A stretch of DNA of 64,000 nt from G965220305 sp965220305 (GTDB taxonomy: Bacteria; Chloroflexota; Dehalococcoidia; Lucifugimonadales; UBA3495), in contig OZ244817.1 in assembly GCA_965220305.1 (NCBI GenBank), forward strand, positions 1,364,001 through 1,428,000, in the 5' to 3' direction. Under the pieces are notes generated by a model. The model searched no databases, was not told the DNA's origin, and saw nothing but the letters and a program-made list of their open reading frames with translations. Both the position numbers and the translations under genes were made by a program. Each line of letters starts with the position of its first letter. The stretch's first letter is position 1. This document shows, piece after piece, positions 44,685 to 53,297 of this stretch.

Positions 44685-45586
44685 ACCGGGACCGGCATAC
44701 CGGCTATCTTCAGTTGGATGCGGGCCAGGGTGTCCGGGGTGGTGATGAACAGAGTCTTCCAATCGTCGCCGCCCCACGCGATGTTGGTGGTGTGCTCCAC
44801 TTCGGTCAAAATCGTTCCCAGATGCTTGCCGATGGAGTCCAAGACCCAAACTCCGCCGGGGCCGGTGCAGTAGACGTTTCCCTCTACGTCCACCTTCATT
44901 CCGTCGGGAATACCAGTCCCCTCTCCCTGGAGCTCGCAGAAGACTCGCCGGTTGGCCAGCATTCCGTTGGCGCGCACATCGAAGGCATCGATGCGCCCAA
45001 CGCTCCGGAATATGTCATCGCGCACGAGCACCCCTTGGGAGTCATTGATGTAAAGAATGCTCTCGTCCGGGGAGAAGGTCAGCCCGTTGGGCAGGACATA
45101 GTCACGCACTAACAAATTGATCGCGCCAAGGTCCGGAGAGACCCGATAGACTCCCGCGAAGTCCAGGTCGGCGTCTGGGGCGGGGCCGCCGGGATCGGAG
45201 AAGTAGATGCTGCCGTCGGACTTCACCACCACGTCGTTGGGCCGGTTCAATCGCATACCGTGGTATCTGCTGGCTATTACGGTAACACTTCCATCGGGTT
45301 CCATCCGGGTCACCCGTCGCGCTCCGCCCTCGCACATGACCAATCTTCCCTGAGGGTCTCGGGTGAGGCCGTTGGCGTTGTTGGTGGCCTCGGCGACCAG
45401 GGAAACGCCTCCGCTGGCGGACCATTCCCTCCTCCGGTTGCCTCGAACTTCGCTAAACAACAAGCTCTGCGATTCCTTCCACCACAACGGCCCCTCCCCG
45501 CCAACGTAACCGGTGCCTAGCACCTCCACTTCCTGGTCCAAGGACACTATGCGTTCCAACTCTGGTGAGACCTGTTGTATTGGCAT
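44681..45586 (-). CDS. SMP-30/gluconolactonase-family protein
   Basis: A 301-residue six-bladed propeller with AGGAGGAGG upstream of the ATG. Motifs are VGGEGPLWWKESQSLLFSEV (metal Glu in GEGP), RLNRPNDVVVKSDGSIYFSD (Asn ligand), LPNGLTFSPDESILYINDS and GIPDGMKVDVEGNVYC (Asp ligand). The family hydrolyses lactones with a divalent metal. Probably part of the same catabolic neighbourhood as the convergent lyase and upstream dehydrogenase. Confidence 0.93.
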   Translation of the reverse strand: MPIQQVSPELERIVSLDQEVEVLGTGYVGGEGPLWWKESQSLLFSEVRGNRRREWSASGGVSLVAEATNNANGLTRDPQGRLVMCEGGARRVTRMEPDGSVTVIASRYHGMRLNRPNDVVVKSDGSIYFSDPGGPAPDADLDFAGVYRVSPDLGAINLLVRDYVLPNGLTFSPDESILYINDSQGVLVRDDIFRSVGRIDAFDVRANGMLANRRVFCELQGEGTGIPDGMKVDVEGNVYCTGPGGVWVLDSIGKHLGTILTEVEHTTNIAWGGDDWKTLFITTPDTLARIQLKIAGMPVPV

Positions 45587-45813
45587 GACAGCCTCCTCCT
45601 ACATCCGTTGGTTCCTGCTATCTGCTTTAGGGTGGCGCCGATGGGGGTCAAGGCCGGGGGTGGTGGGAGAACGTCCACCGTTGAGGGATACCATATAACC
45701 TTGAGCAGCCGAGCCATAGCCTGACCTCTTCTGTCATTGCTTTCCGGGATCGATCTTGCTCCGCATCTGAGCGGTTTCGGTGTGCCGGCTCTGTGACCCG
45801 TCCGGTGTGGGCC

Positions 45814-46569
45814 TCAGCCTCTACCGATGAAGGGCATCTTGGTGGCCATGACCGTCATGAACTGGACGTTGGCGTCCAGGGGCAAGCTGGCCATGTAAAC
45901 CACTGCCCGAGCAACGTTATCCACATCCATCGTAGCTTCGCCGACAATCTCTCCGGTGGGTTGTATAATGCCCGACTTGATAACGCTGGTCATCTCCGTT
46001 TCGGCGTTCCCGATGTCGATCTGGCCGCAAGCGATGTCGTACTGGCGCCCGTCCAAAGACGCCGATCTGGTCAGCCCGGTGATGGCGTGTTTGGTGGCAG
46101 TGTAGGGGGCCGAGTTCGGCCTGGGCACATGGGCCGAGATGGAGCCGTTGTTGATAATCCGGCCACCCCTGGGTTCCTGGCCCTTCATCATTCGGAAGGC
46201 TTGCTGGGTGCAGAGGAAAGCTCCGGTTATGTTGACGTCGACAACGGCTTGCCACTGCTCGTAAGTTAAGTCTTCCATCGGTACTGGCGGGGCGCTGATT
46301 CCGGCATTGTTGAACAGGAGGTCCAGCCGGCCAAACCTCTCTTGCGTGGCGTCGAACAGCGCCCGGACCGCGTCGGGATTACCAACATCGGTCGGGACGA
46401 CCAGGGTTCGAGAAGCGTCCTCGCCCGCCGCCGCCGTGTTTTCCAGCGGTCCCGCACGTCGGCCAGCCAGCGCCACCGAGTACCCAGCTCGGAGCAATGC
46501 CAAGGCGACGCTCTTTCCAACTCCGGTCCCTGCTCCCGTTACGATAGCCACCTTCAACTGAGAGTTCAT
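45814..46569 (-). CDS. Short-chain dehydrogenase/reductase
   Basis: A 251-residue SDR. The start at ATG 46569 has AAAAGGAG seven bases upstream; an earlier in-frame start lacks it. Rossmann motif VTGAGTGVGKSVALALLRAG, LLFNNAGISAPPVPMEDLTY, catalytic Ser in NGSISAHVP, and Tyr-x3-Lys in APYTATKHAITGL. The cofactor is likely NAD(P). Substrate not predictable. Confidence 0.95.
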   Translation of the reverse strand: MNSQLKVAIVTGAGTGVGKSVALALLRAGYSVALAGRRAGPLENTAAAGEDASRTLVVPTDVGNPDAVRALFDATQERFGRLDLLFNNAGISAPPVPMEDLTYEQWQAVVDVNITGAFLCTQQAFRMMKGQEPRGGRIINNGSISAHVPRPNSAPYTATKHAITGLTRSASLDGRQYDIACGQIDIGNAETEMTSVIKSGIIQPTGEIVGEATMDVDNVARAVVYMASLPLDANVQFMTVMATKMPFIGRG

Positions 46570-46955
46570 TGATGTGTCTCCTTTTGTCACTGCCTCTACC
46601 TTTTGTATCAATGGAAATCCGCTCGTGGTAAGCCTGCCAGACCGCGAACCAGCCCTTCCACCGGCTCGGGATAAGGATTATATCCCGGCATGGGCAATTA
46701 AAGAACCCACCGTTACTCCATCCTCAACCTTCAGCTATCAACATACAAGGGTCTAAGTCTCCCCCCAGCACACGCTCCCCTCCCCTGGATTCCGGCCTCC
46801 GACGGAATGACGGTGGGGGTGACGGACCGTCCGCCAGGACAAATTTGTCTCTACCTGGAGAATCGAAAGACCCGGATCTTCCATTGGCCTGGATTGCCTA
46901 CCGACAATCGAGATTGTAATATTAGGCGTACTTACTACAGGGGAGGTGATCCAGT
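46570..46955. other. Divergent intergenic region
   Basis: Lies between the SDR and GlcG/HbpS genes; no gene or strong repeat seen. Confidence 0.45.
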
Positions 46956-47345
46956 ATGTCTATTACATTGGCCGAGGCTAATCGGATGATCGAGGCCGCC
47001 CTAGCCAAGGCGGCAGAAATCGATGTCAAGGTCAGTATCGCGGTGTGCGATTCGGGCGGCAGCCTGATGGCCTTTGGCCGCATGGACGGGGCCAGCCCCG
47101 TGAGTGCGATAGTGTCTCAGGGCAAGGCGGCGGCTTCGGCTGGGTTCGGTAGGCCCAGCGGCACGTTGCAGGCGGATTCCCCGGTGATACAAGCGGTCAT
47201 CGCCGCGATGGGTGGGCGTATGCTTCCCGCCCAGGGCGCTGTCCCCGTTGTCAAGAACGGTGAGCTGGTTGGCTCCATTGGCGGAAGCGGCGCAACCGCC
47301 GAGCAGGACGAGGAATGCGCGCGGGCTGGACTGGCAGCCCTGTAG
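46956..47345 (+). CDS. GlcG/HbpS family heme-binding-like protein
   Basis: A 129-residue protein with GGGGAGGTG before ATG 46956. The whole length fits GlcG/HbpS (DUF336): ITLAEANRMIEAALAKAAEI, VSIAVCDSGGSLMAFGRMDG and VPVVKNGELVGSIGGSGATA. It lacks a signal peptide, so it is cytoplasmic. These proteins often accompany oxidoreductases of small acids; exact ligand unknown. Confidence 0.93.
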   Translation: MSITLAEANRMIEAALAKAAEIDVKVSIAVCDSGGSLMAFGRMDGASPVSAIVSQGKAAASAGFGRPSGTLQADSPVIQAVIAAMGGRMLPAQGAVPVVKNGELVGSIGGSGATAEQDEECARAGLAAL

Positions 47346-47371
47346 CCGCTTCCGGTCTGCGGTAGATGCGC

Positions 47372-47398
47372 GGGGGCGGGTAATCAGTACCTGCCCCC
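47372..47398. terminator. Bidirectional terminator-like hairpin
   Basis: GGGGGCGGGTA against TACCTGCCCCC (one mismatch) between the convergent GlcG-like and LLM genes. Confidence 0.6.
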
Positions 47399-47463
47399 AG
47401 CAACAACGCCCGTCGGGCCGGGTCTTTGCAGGGCCGGATGTCCCGCCGGCCCCCTTCCCCCAT

Positions 47464-48657
47464 CTACTCGTATGGCTGGAGCTTCACCTCGTGCAGGGCG
47501 GGGATTACTTCTCTCCCGATGAGGTCGATGGAGTGCATCACATCTTCGTGGGGCATATCGCCCTCATTGCCGTAGCAGATGAGGTATCCGGGGGCGACGG
47601 TGTCCAGAATTTCAGTTAGCTTCTTAACTACGGTATCCGGGCTGCCGACGACGATACTGCCGGCTTCCTGAAGCTCCTCATAGGTCTGCACCCGCTGTCC
47701 CAGCCGAGAGCCGACGCCCGCCGGAATCTGCCTGATGACCTCGACGGCGGTGCGGGACCGGTAGCCGGGAGGGTCATTGTGTTCCGAAGGCCCCTTGAAC
47801 CTGTGCTTGCCGTTCCACATATAGGTTCGGCCCATTTCCTGGGCTTTCTCGTCGGTGTCGGCGCAGAAAACCATAACATTGCCGCCAAAGTTCCCTGGGC
47901 CGGGTTTGTAGCCCGCTTCCCGGGCGGTCTGGATATAGATGTCCTTCAGCCACTCGGTCTGACCTCTGATGACCTGGAGGTTCAAGTAGGGGTAGCCATG
48001 CTCCGCAGCCCAAATTACGCTCTCCGGGCTCCCGGTGCCCGGGAACCAAATATCGGGGTGGGGCTTTTGCATCGGCAGCACCCAGGGATTAATCACCCGG
48101 TGATGGAAATGTTGGCCCTCGTAGCGGAACGGGCCCGGTGTGGTCCAGCACTTTAGTATCAGGTCGTGGGCCTCTTCAAACCGGCTGCGGTTCTCCGTAG
48201 GGTCTACACCTGCCTGCAAGGTCTCGATTGAGCTGCCCCGGACGAATCCAGATATGATCCTGCCCCCGGAGTAGCAGTCCAACATGGCAATCTCTTCAGC
48301 CAGCCGAACCGGGTCGCCAATGGCGATGACGTTTCCCAGAATGGCAATCTTGACCCGCTTGGTAATCTTGGACAGGACCGCAGCGTCCAGGTTCGCCGCG
48401 GGCTTCATGCACCAGTAAGCCGTGTGATGCTCGTTGGTCATAATCCCGTCGAACCCAATCTCGTCTACCAGCGCGTATTGTTCATGGTATTGGTTGTAGA
48501 GGACATGGGCTTTTGCGGGATCGAAATAGATATTGGGAAACAAGAAGCGGGTTGCCTCGTACTGCTCCAGGTCCTCGTCGGTGACGTAGCCGTTGGGCTG
48601 CTCCGAGAACCAATAGACTTCCACCCTATCCGTCGGGCGGGTTAGCTGATCAACCAT
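47464..48657 (-). CDS. LLM class flavin-dependent oxidoreductase
   Basis: A 397-residue protein from ATG 48657 behind GGGAGGAG; the frame is open upstream but without a site. LLM barrel motifs: ALVDEIGFDGIMTNEHHTAY, VKIAILGNVIAIGDPVRLAE, EIAMLDCYSGGRIISGFVRG, and a C-terminal GSPDTVVKKLTEIL. Longer than the LLM at 41.9 kb and of a different subgroup. FMN- or F420-dependent oxidation of an organic substrate is expected. Confidence 0.93.
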   Translation of the reverse strand: MVDQLTRPTDRVEVYWFSEQPNGYVTDEDLEQYEATRFLFPNIYFDPAKAHVLYNQYHEQYALVDEIGFDGIMTNEHHTAYWCMKPAANLDAAVLSKITKRVKIAILGNVIAIGDPVRLAEEIAMLDCYSGGRIISGFVRGSSIETLQAGVDPTENRSRFEEAHDLILKCWTTPGPFRYEGQHFHHRVINPWVLPMQKPHPDIWFPGTGSPESVIWAAEHGYPYLNLQVIRGQTEWLKDIYIQTAREAGYKPGPGNFGGNVMVFCADTDEKAQEMGRTYMWNGKHRFKGPSEHNDPPGYRSRTAVEVIRQIPAGVGSRLGQRVQTYEELQEAGSIVVGSPDTVVKKLTEILDTVAPGYLICYGNEGDMPHEDVMHSIDLIGREVIPALHEVKLQPYE

Positions 48658-48869
48658 TAGTATCTCCTCCCAGGATTCACATTCCCCGGTCGCCTTCGAT
48701 TTTACACATTCTCCCTCCACCGCGCACGGGGTTACAGTCCGCAGCCGTGAAAGCTCCACGCTATGGCGGGCCAGGTCAACTTGATGCCCGAAATTTGGTA
48801 GACAACTCCTCCCTTCCGGCGTACCATGCCACCGTGAATCGAATGACTATAAGAGGGGGTAACCTTCAT

Positions 48870-49742
48870 ATGACCTCGTTAGGATCGGGCCAATTCACCT
48901 ACGACGCTATCCTGGACTGGGCCAAACTACCCGGTGGCGACACCTTTGAGATGGTCAGCGCGGTGGCCACCGATTCCCAGGACCGCGTGTACGCATTCCA
49001 ACGCAAAGACCCTCCCGTTGTGATATTCGACCGCGATGGGAATTACCTGGACTCGTGGGGCAACGGCGCTTTCGAGTTCGCCCACGGCATCCACATAGCA
49101 AACGACACCATCTACGTAACCGACCGGAACAGTTCCGTGTGCATCATGTACACCCTGGATGGCAAACCCATCCAGATGCTGGGTCGGCACGGTGTCCACT
49201 CCGACACTGGATGCGAGAACCCCGGCGACTTGGTGCCAAGGGCTGCGGGCCCCTTCAACTACCCCAGCGAGCTCGTGCCTTCGCCTTCTGGCGACCTCTA
49301 CGTTTCCGACGGATACCGGAACTCCCGCGTCCATCGGTTCACCGCCGACGGCCAGCTAAAGCAGTCCTGGGGCCAGCCCGGCAAATCCGCGCCCGGCGAG
49401 TTCCACCTGCCGCACAGTTTGCTGGTGGACGATTCGAGCACGGTGTTCGTATGCGACCGGGAGAACCACCGTATTCAGGTGTTCGACGCCGACGGGGAGT
49501 TCCAGTCCTTGTGGACCGACATCCAGCGTCCTATGGACATCTCCGAGGGGCCGGATGGCAATCTGTACGTCAGCGAAGGCAGCCGGGACGATTCTGAATC
49601 CCGGTTCAGCGTACTGGACAAGCAGGGCAACGTATTGAGCCGCTTTCCCGCCCGGGGCGGCCACGGTAGCTGGGTCGACTCCCACGGGGACATCTACGTG
49701 GGTACACAGACCAGCGTCGACAAATACGTCCGGCGCACCTAG
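48870..49742 (+). CDS. NHL-repeat propeller protein (paralogue of 62883-63761)
   Basis: A 290-residue protein from ATG 48870 behind GAGGGGG. Repeated NHL blades: AVATDSQDRVYAFQRKDPPV, FDRDGNYLDSWGNGAFEFAH, GDLYVSDGYRNSRVHRFTAD, VFVCDRENHRIQVFDADGEF. It shares a nearly identical central stretch (GVHSDTGCENPGDLVPRAAG) with the gene at 62.9 kb. Resembles the propeller of peptidyl-alpha-hydroxyglycine lyases but no signal peptide is present. Function unknown, probably a cytoplasmic lyase or binding scaffold. Confidence 0.88.
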   Translation: MTSLGSGQFTYDAILDWAKLPGGDTFEMVSAVATDSQDRVYAFQRKDPPVVIFDRDGNYLDSWGNGAFEFAHGIHIANDTIYVTDRNSSVCIMYTLDGKPIQMLGRHGVHSDTGCENPGDLVPRAAGPFNYPSELVPSPSGDLYVSDGYRNSRVHRFTADGQLKQSWGQPGKSAPGEFHLPHSLLVDDSSTVFVCDRENHRIQVFDADGEFQSLWTDIQRPMDISEGPDGNLYVSEGSRDDSESRFSVLDKQGNVLSRFPARGGHGSWVDSHGDIYVGTQTSVDKYVRRT

Positions 49743-49784
49743 CCAGGAAAACTATTCAACAGGGCTGTCCTGAAAAGCCAATCA

Positions 49785-49826
49785 GGGTTGCCGGCCTGGG
49801 AATAGCTCCCAAGGCCGGCAACCCCG
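49785..49826. terminator. Bidirectional terminator-like hairpin
   Basis: GGGTTGCCGGCCT... pairs with ..AAGGCCGGCAACCC around an ATAG loop, between the convergent NHL and hydrolase genes. Confidence 0.7.
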
Positions 49827-49838
49827 CCATTTACTCGG

Positions 49839-50708
49839 TCATTTAGTTAGGAAGTCCAACAACTCCCGGTTCACCGCTTCCGGGGTCTCCCACTGCAGGA
49901 AGTGGCCGTAGTTCCCCATGTGCTTCGCCGTGGCGTTGGGGAAAAACCGGCGCCAGGCTTCCTCCAGCGGCCCCGCTCCCATTACCTCCGCCGTCCGGGC
50001 GCGCCGGGCGCCAAACAGGAACAACATCGGCGTTGCCATCGTCCGCTCGGCGTCGGCCTGCCAGTGGGGCGGGTCCTCATAGGCGGCTGCGCGATAATAG
50101 CTGAATCCCCCTCGCAGCGCGCCGGGTTGGGAATAGGCCCGGACGTACTCGGCCACTTCGGCGTCACTGATTGGGTACTTGTTGATGCACCAGTCGCGGA
50201 AAATGTGGCGCAGGTAAATCTCTTCCCGGCCTTCGATGAGTTTCTCCGGGAGGTCGAACTGTTGATGGAAGTAAGAATGCCATCGCTCGCGGACGACGGC
50301 GGGGGACTGCGGACCAAGTTGCTCGATGGGAGGGGTGGAGTCGAGCAGCGCCAGGCGACTGACCGCGTCCTCGTGGTCCAGGGCGAACCGGAACGCGACA
50401 CGGGCGCCAATGTCGTGGGCCACCAACGAGACCTGCCCGTGTCCCAGAGAACTCGCCAGCTCGAATATATCCGAAGCCGCCGTGCGGGTGTCGTACCCGG
50501 AGAGGGGTTTGTCCGAGTACCCGAAGCCGCGCATGTCAGGAACAATGACGGTAAACTGACGGGCCAGTACCGGAATCTGGTGGCGCCAGCTATACCAGAA
50601 CTCGGGCCAACCGTGCAGCAAGACTACCGGGGGGCCTTCACCCTGGGTTACATAGTGCATGTTAATGCCGTTGACGACAGCGGTGCGGTGGTCCCAGTCG
50701 GTGCTCAT
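49839..50708 (-). CDS. Alpha/beta hydrolase of the epoxide hydrolase/haloacetate dehalogenase type
   Basis: A 289-residue enzyme with AAGGAGAAGAAGG upstream. Oxyanion motif LLHGWPEFWYSWRHQIPVLA, VIVPDMRGFGYSDKPLSGYD, nucleophile Asp in LVAHDIGARVAFRFALDH, and the catalytic His in MGNYGHFLQWETPE. An Asp rather than Ser nucleophile points to epoxide hydrolase or fluoroacetate-dehalogenase-like chemistry. The cap region (FRDWCINKYPISDAEVAEYV) resembles dehalogenases of that group. Substrate not determined. Confidence 0.92.
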   Translation of the reverse strand: MSTDWDHRTAVVNGINMHYVTQGEGPPVVLLHGWPEFWYSWRHQIPVLARQFTVIVPDMRGFGYSDKPLSGYDTRTAASDIFELASSLGHGQVSLVAHDIGARVAFRFALDHEDAVSRLALLDSTPPIEQLGPQSPAVVRERWHSYFHQQFDLPEKLIEGREEIYLRHIFRDWCINKYPISDAEVAEYVRAYSQPGALRGGFSYYRAAAYEDPPHWQADAERTMATPMLFLFGARRARTAEVMGAGPLEEAWRRFFPNATAKHMGNYGHFLQWETPEAVNRELLDFLTK

Positions 50709-51071
50709 TCCTTCTTCTCCTTGGCTCTTTCCTTCTCCCTAAAGTGGGGGATTACGTACTTGACGACGAGGCTGGTGCTGTTCATAACCTCTTCATGCGC
50801 CACGGGGCCGATGGCGCTCAGGGCAAACGCCCGCTTACGGCGGCCAATGTCCAACCGGGGGCGCTATTCTGGGACAACGCTGGACGGAAATGGCGCTCGG
50901 AAAACCAGCCGCTGTCGTAACCCACTTCCTCGGCATACTCGATCTATTCCGGGGCCTCCCAAAACCGTCGGGCTCGGTTTCTTTGGACCAGGGCTTGGGG
51001 GCCTGAATCTGGCAAAACAGCCCAAATTTCATGACAACGTCTGAAGTAATGCACTAGCAGGACAGGACGAT

Positions 51072-51206
51072 TGCAAAGTTGTTCGATTCGCGCCGTCCGC
51101 TCGGTTATGGCAGGACTCCAAGGTTGGAACTGTGGATTCCCGCTTTCGCGGGAAAGACGAGTTGGGGGCATATTCCACTGTATGGAAGGACTTTGCAATC
51201 GTCCTA
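51072..51206. repeat. Inverted repeat pair flanking a REP-like hairpin
   Basis: GGACGATTGCAAAGT near 51065-51079 and ACTTTGCAATCGTCC near 51188-51202 are exact complements. Between them lies GGATTCCCGCTTTCGCGGGAAAG. It looks like a small non-autonomous element of about 140 bp. Confidence 0.6.
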
Positions 51207-51356
51207 CCTGGCAAGGTCAACGGGCTTGCGAGAGGCGGAGCGGAATTTGCCGGGGCCGAAGACGCTCGCCCACCCCCATTATAGGATGCGGTGTGTCGAC
51301 GTCAATCCCAACCCAACGTACAGCCGGGGCAATCGCATATTGGATTAGGAGGGACC

Positions 51357-51383
51357 GTCATTCCCGCCTTCGCGGGAATGACG
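51357..51383. repeat. REP-like palindrome
   Basis: GTCATTCCCGCCTTCGCGGG followed by AATGAC; the same unit appears near 56979-57002. Confidence 0.75.
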
Positions 51384-51471
51384 GTGGTCCAGGGGTGAGA
51401 ACGCGATTGCCCTGAACGTACAGATCGCCAGGGTCTTTTGGTTCTCCAGGTAGGAGCCAGGTGGCATGGAT

Positions 51472-52272
51472 CTAGATGCCCTGCCAGTACCGCCGGTCTT
51501 CTCCCCGGACGAAGCGGCCAAAACCGGGGTCGGGAAAGTGCCCGGCAGACACCAGCGTTCCCTCGGCTTCCAGCATGTCAATGACCGCGTGTCTGGTGGA
51601 CCGGGCCATGTCTTGGTCAATGTCGAACTCTGGGCACCAATCGGTATGATGGGCTTGGATAGGACTGTGGGCAACGTCGCCCAGGATAAATGCGTGTTCA
51701 CCGTTGGAGGCGACGCGGATGGAGTTGTGTCCTGGGGTGTGGCCCGGCGTGGGGTAGGCGGTCAGTTCCGGGGTTATCTGGTACTCGCCGTCCATCAGGT
51801 CCATTACGCCGTGTTCCTGAAGCGGCAGCACCTGCGGGACCACGTACTCGACGGTGTTTATCACTTCGGGTTGGGTCCAGTAGTCCCAGTCCTTTTGAGG
51901 CACCAGGAAACGGGCGTTGGGGAAGTTGGGGTTGCCGTCGGTGTAATTCCAACCGACGTGGTCGGGATGAACATGGGTAAAGACCACCAGGTCCACCGCC
52001 TCCCGGTCGATGCCTTTCTCCTTCATGTCGTCCAACAGGTAGCAGCCTTCGCCCTGCATTCCGGTGTCCACGATTATCAGTTTGCCGGAGGAACGGACGG
52101 CTAACGAACCCCAGCGGTGCTTGGCGTTTTCGTGGTCTGCCATCAACTCCGGGTACTCCTGCCATTGCTCGATCGTGGTGTGGGGGAACGCGACCAAGGG
52201 CGACCTGACGGGCAGATTGTCGTTGAGAGAAATCAGTTCGACGGCGCCTACTTTTACGATGTGATTGGGCAT
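51472..52272 (-). CDS. Metallo-beta-lactamase-fold hydrolase
   Basis: A 266-residue protein from ATG 52272 (TTGGAG upstream). The signature HxHxDH is present as FTHVHPDHVGWN. Further ligands are His in PTPGHTPGHNSI and Asp in FILGDVAHSPI, with a final His in VSAGHFPDPGFG. The family includes lactonases and other hydrolases; the N-terminal part (VDTGMQGEGCYLLDDMKEKG) suits quorum-lactonase-like or general MBL enzymes. It shares a short 22-base gap with the upstream dimeric-barrel gene, so they are probably one operon. Confidence 0.93.
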   Translation of the reverse strand: MPNHIVKVGAVELISLNDNLPVRSPLVAFPHTTIEQWQEYPELMADHENAKHRWGSLAVRSSGKLIIVDTGMQGEGCYLLDDMKEKGIDREAVDLVVFTHVHPDHVGWNYTDGNPNFPNARFLVPQKDWDYWTQPEVINTVEYVVPQVLPLQEHGVMDLMDGEYQITPELTAYPTPGHTPGHNSIRVASNGEHAFILGDVAHSPIQAHHTDWCPEFDIDQDMARSTRHAVIDMLEAEGTLVSAGHFPDPGFGRFVRGEDRRYWQGI

Positions 52273-52294
52273 TGTAAACTCCAAATAGTTGGGG

Positions 52295-52957
52295 CTAAAG
52301 TTCAAAGGTCTTCTTGAAAACGCTGGGGGAACCAGGTCCGTGGGTGATCAGGGCACGCATCTCGGCGTTCTTGGGATCGGCGTCCACTTGGGCTGCCCAT
52401 TCCGGGGTCTGGGAGACATTTTCGTTCTCAAACTCGTAGACCACCGAGTATATGGGGTCTTCGCCCCGCACAGTCTTGAACCGGCGTCCTCGGATCACGC
52501 CGGGCACTTTCTCGAAATTGGGCACGAATATCGAATTATACCAGTGGTTCCACTCGGCATCGCGTTCGGGCGGGACGTTCATTCGGCCCACCTGTAGCAC
52601 CGGGGCCATGCCGCTTTCCGCCATCTCACTGGAGACTGAGTCGGGATAAATCATCTCGTAGAGCGGGTTGAAGAAATTTAGTCCGATGAGAGTCGGCCCC
52701 ATAGTCTCGCTCCACTTGGACTTGGCGCGCTTGGTGAAACCGTCGCCCAACACTGCGGCAGGGCTTTCCAACTCATAGGCGGCCAGATGCTTTGGTCCGC
52801 CTCGCACCGCTTCGTAACGGGCGGCGTTCAGCACCCCTGGGACGTTGAGAATCTCCTGGATGTGCTCCTCGTTGTACCAGCGGTTGAACTCGTCCTCGCG
52901 GTCTTCCGGTACGTCGCACCAGACCATCAGCATTCCGGTCCCCTTTTTGGCAGCCAT
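52295..52957 (-). CDS. Two-domain dimeric alpha-beta barrel (EthD/DUF4286-like) protein
   Basis: A 220-residue protein with AGGGAGGGAG upstream. Two similar halves are seen: LMVWCDVPEDREDEFNRWYN with VPGVLNAARYEAV, and QVGRMNVPPERDAEWNHWYN with VPGVIRGRRFKTV. Each is a ferredoxin-like half with the FNxWYNxEH-type motif of EthD/DUF4286 proteins. Likely a small-molecule-binding or isomerase-like enzyme acting with the downstream metallo-hydrolase. Confidence 0.82.
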   Translation of the reverse strand: MAAKKGTGMLMVWCDVPEDREDEFNRWYNEEHIQEILNVPGVLNAARYEAVRGGPKHLAAYELESPAAVLGDGFTKRAKSKWSETMGPTLIGLNFFNPLYEMIYPDSVSSEMAESGMAPVLQVGRMNVPPERDAEWNHWYNSIFVPNFEKVPGVIRGRRFKTVRGEDPIYSVVYEFENENVSQTPEWAAQVDADPKNAEMRALITHGPGSPSVFKKTFEL

Positions 52958-53297
52958 GATGTCTCCCTCCCTTCGATAGTAACGTTTGATGATAATGTTT
53001 TGATAGTTGCGCTAGGTGTCTTTGATTCAGTAAACACTATAGCCCAGGTTGGCGCCATCGGGAACACGTTGCGCCTTAGCCGTGCTATTGAGCGCTGTTG
53101 GCCCTATGGGACTGCATTGCCGGCGGTACAGCAGGCTGGAAGAATCGGGGGTTGCCGCCCTGATGGACTGGCCGCGCACCGCGTCTGAGCAGACCCGCGG
53201 GAACGTGGCGCTAAAAGCATTATCCGCCTGCTGCTCCTGAGAACAACAGGCGGACTTGATTGTGCCTGGTCAAATTGCCGACGGCGTAAAGGCTGGT
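52958..53297. other. Intergenic region
   Basis: No gene. A hairpin CCGCCTGCTG.../..CAACAGGCGG near 53223-53252 may terminate the minus-strand GMC gene. Confidence 0.45.

Larger units (their letters stand above)
50709..51471. other. Intergenic region with REP-like hairpins
   Basis: No gene supported. Holds two REP-like palindromes near 51140 and 51358 and an 18-base stretch around 51075 (TTGCAAAGTTGTTCGATTCG region) whose core GGACGATTGCAAAGT recurs inverted at 51189 (ACTTTGCAATCGTCC). Confidence 0.55.
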
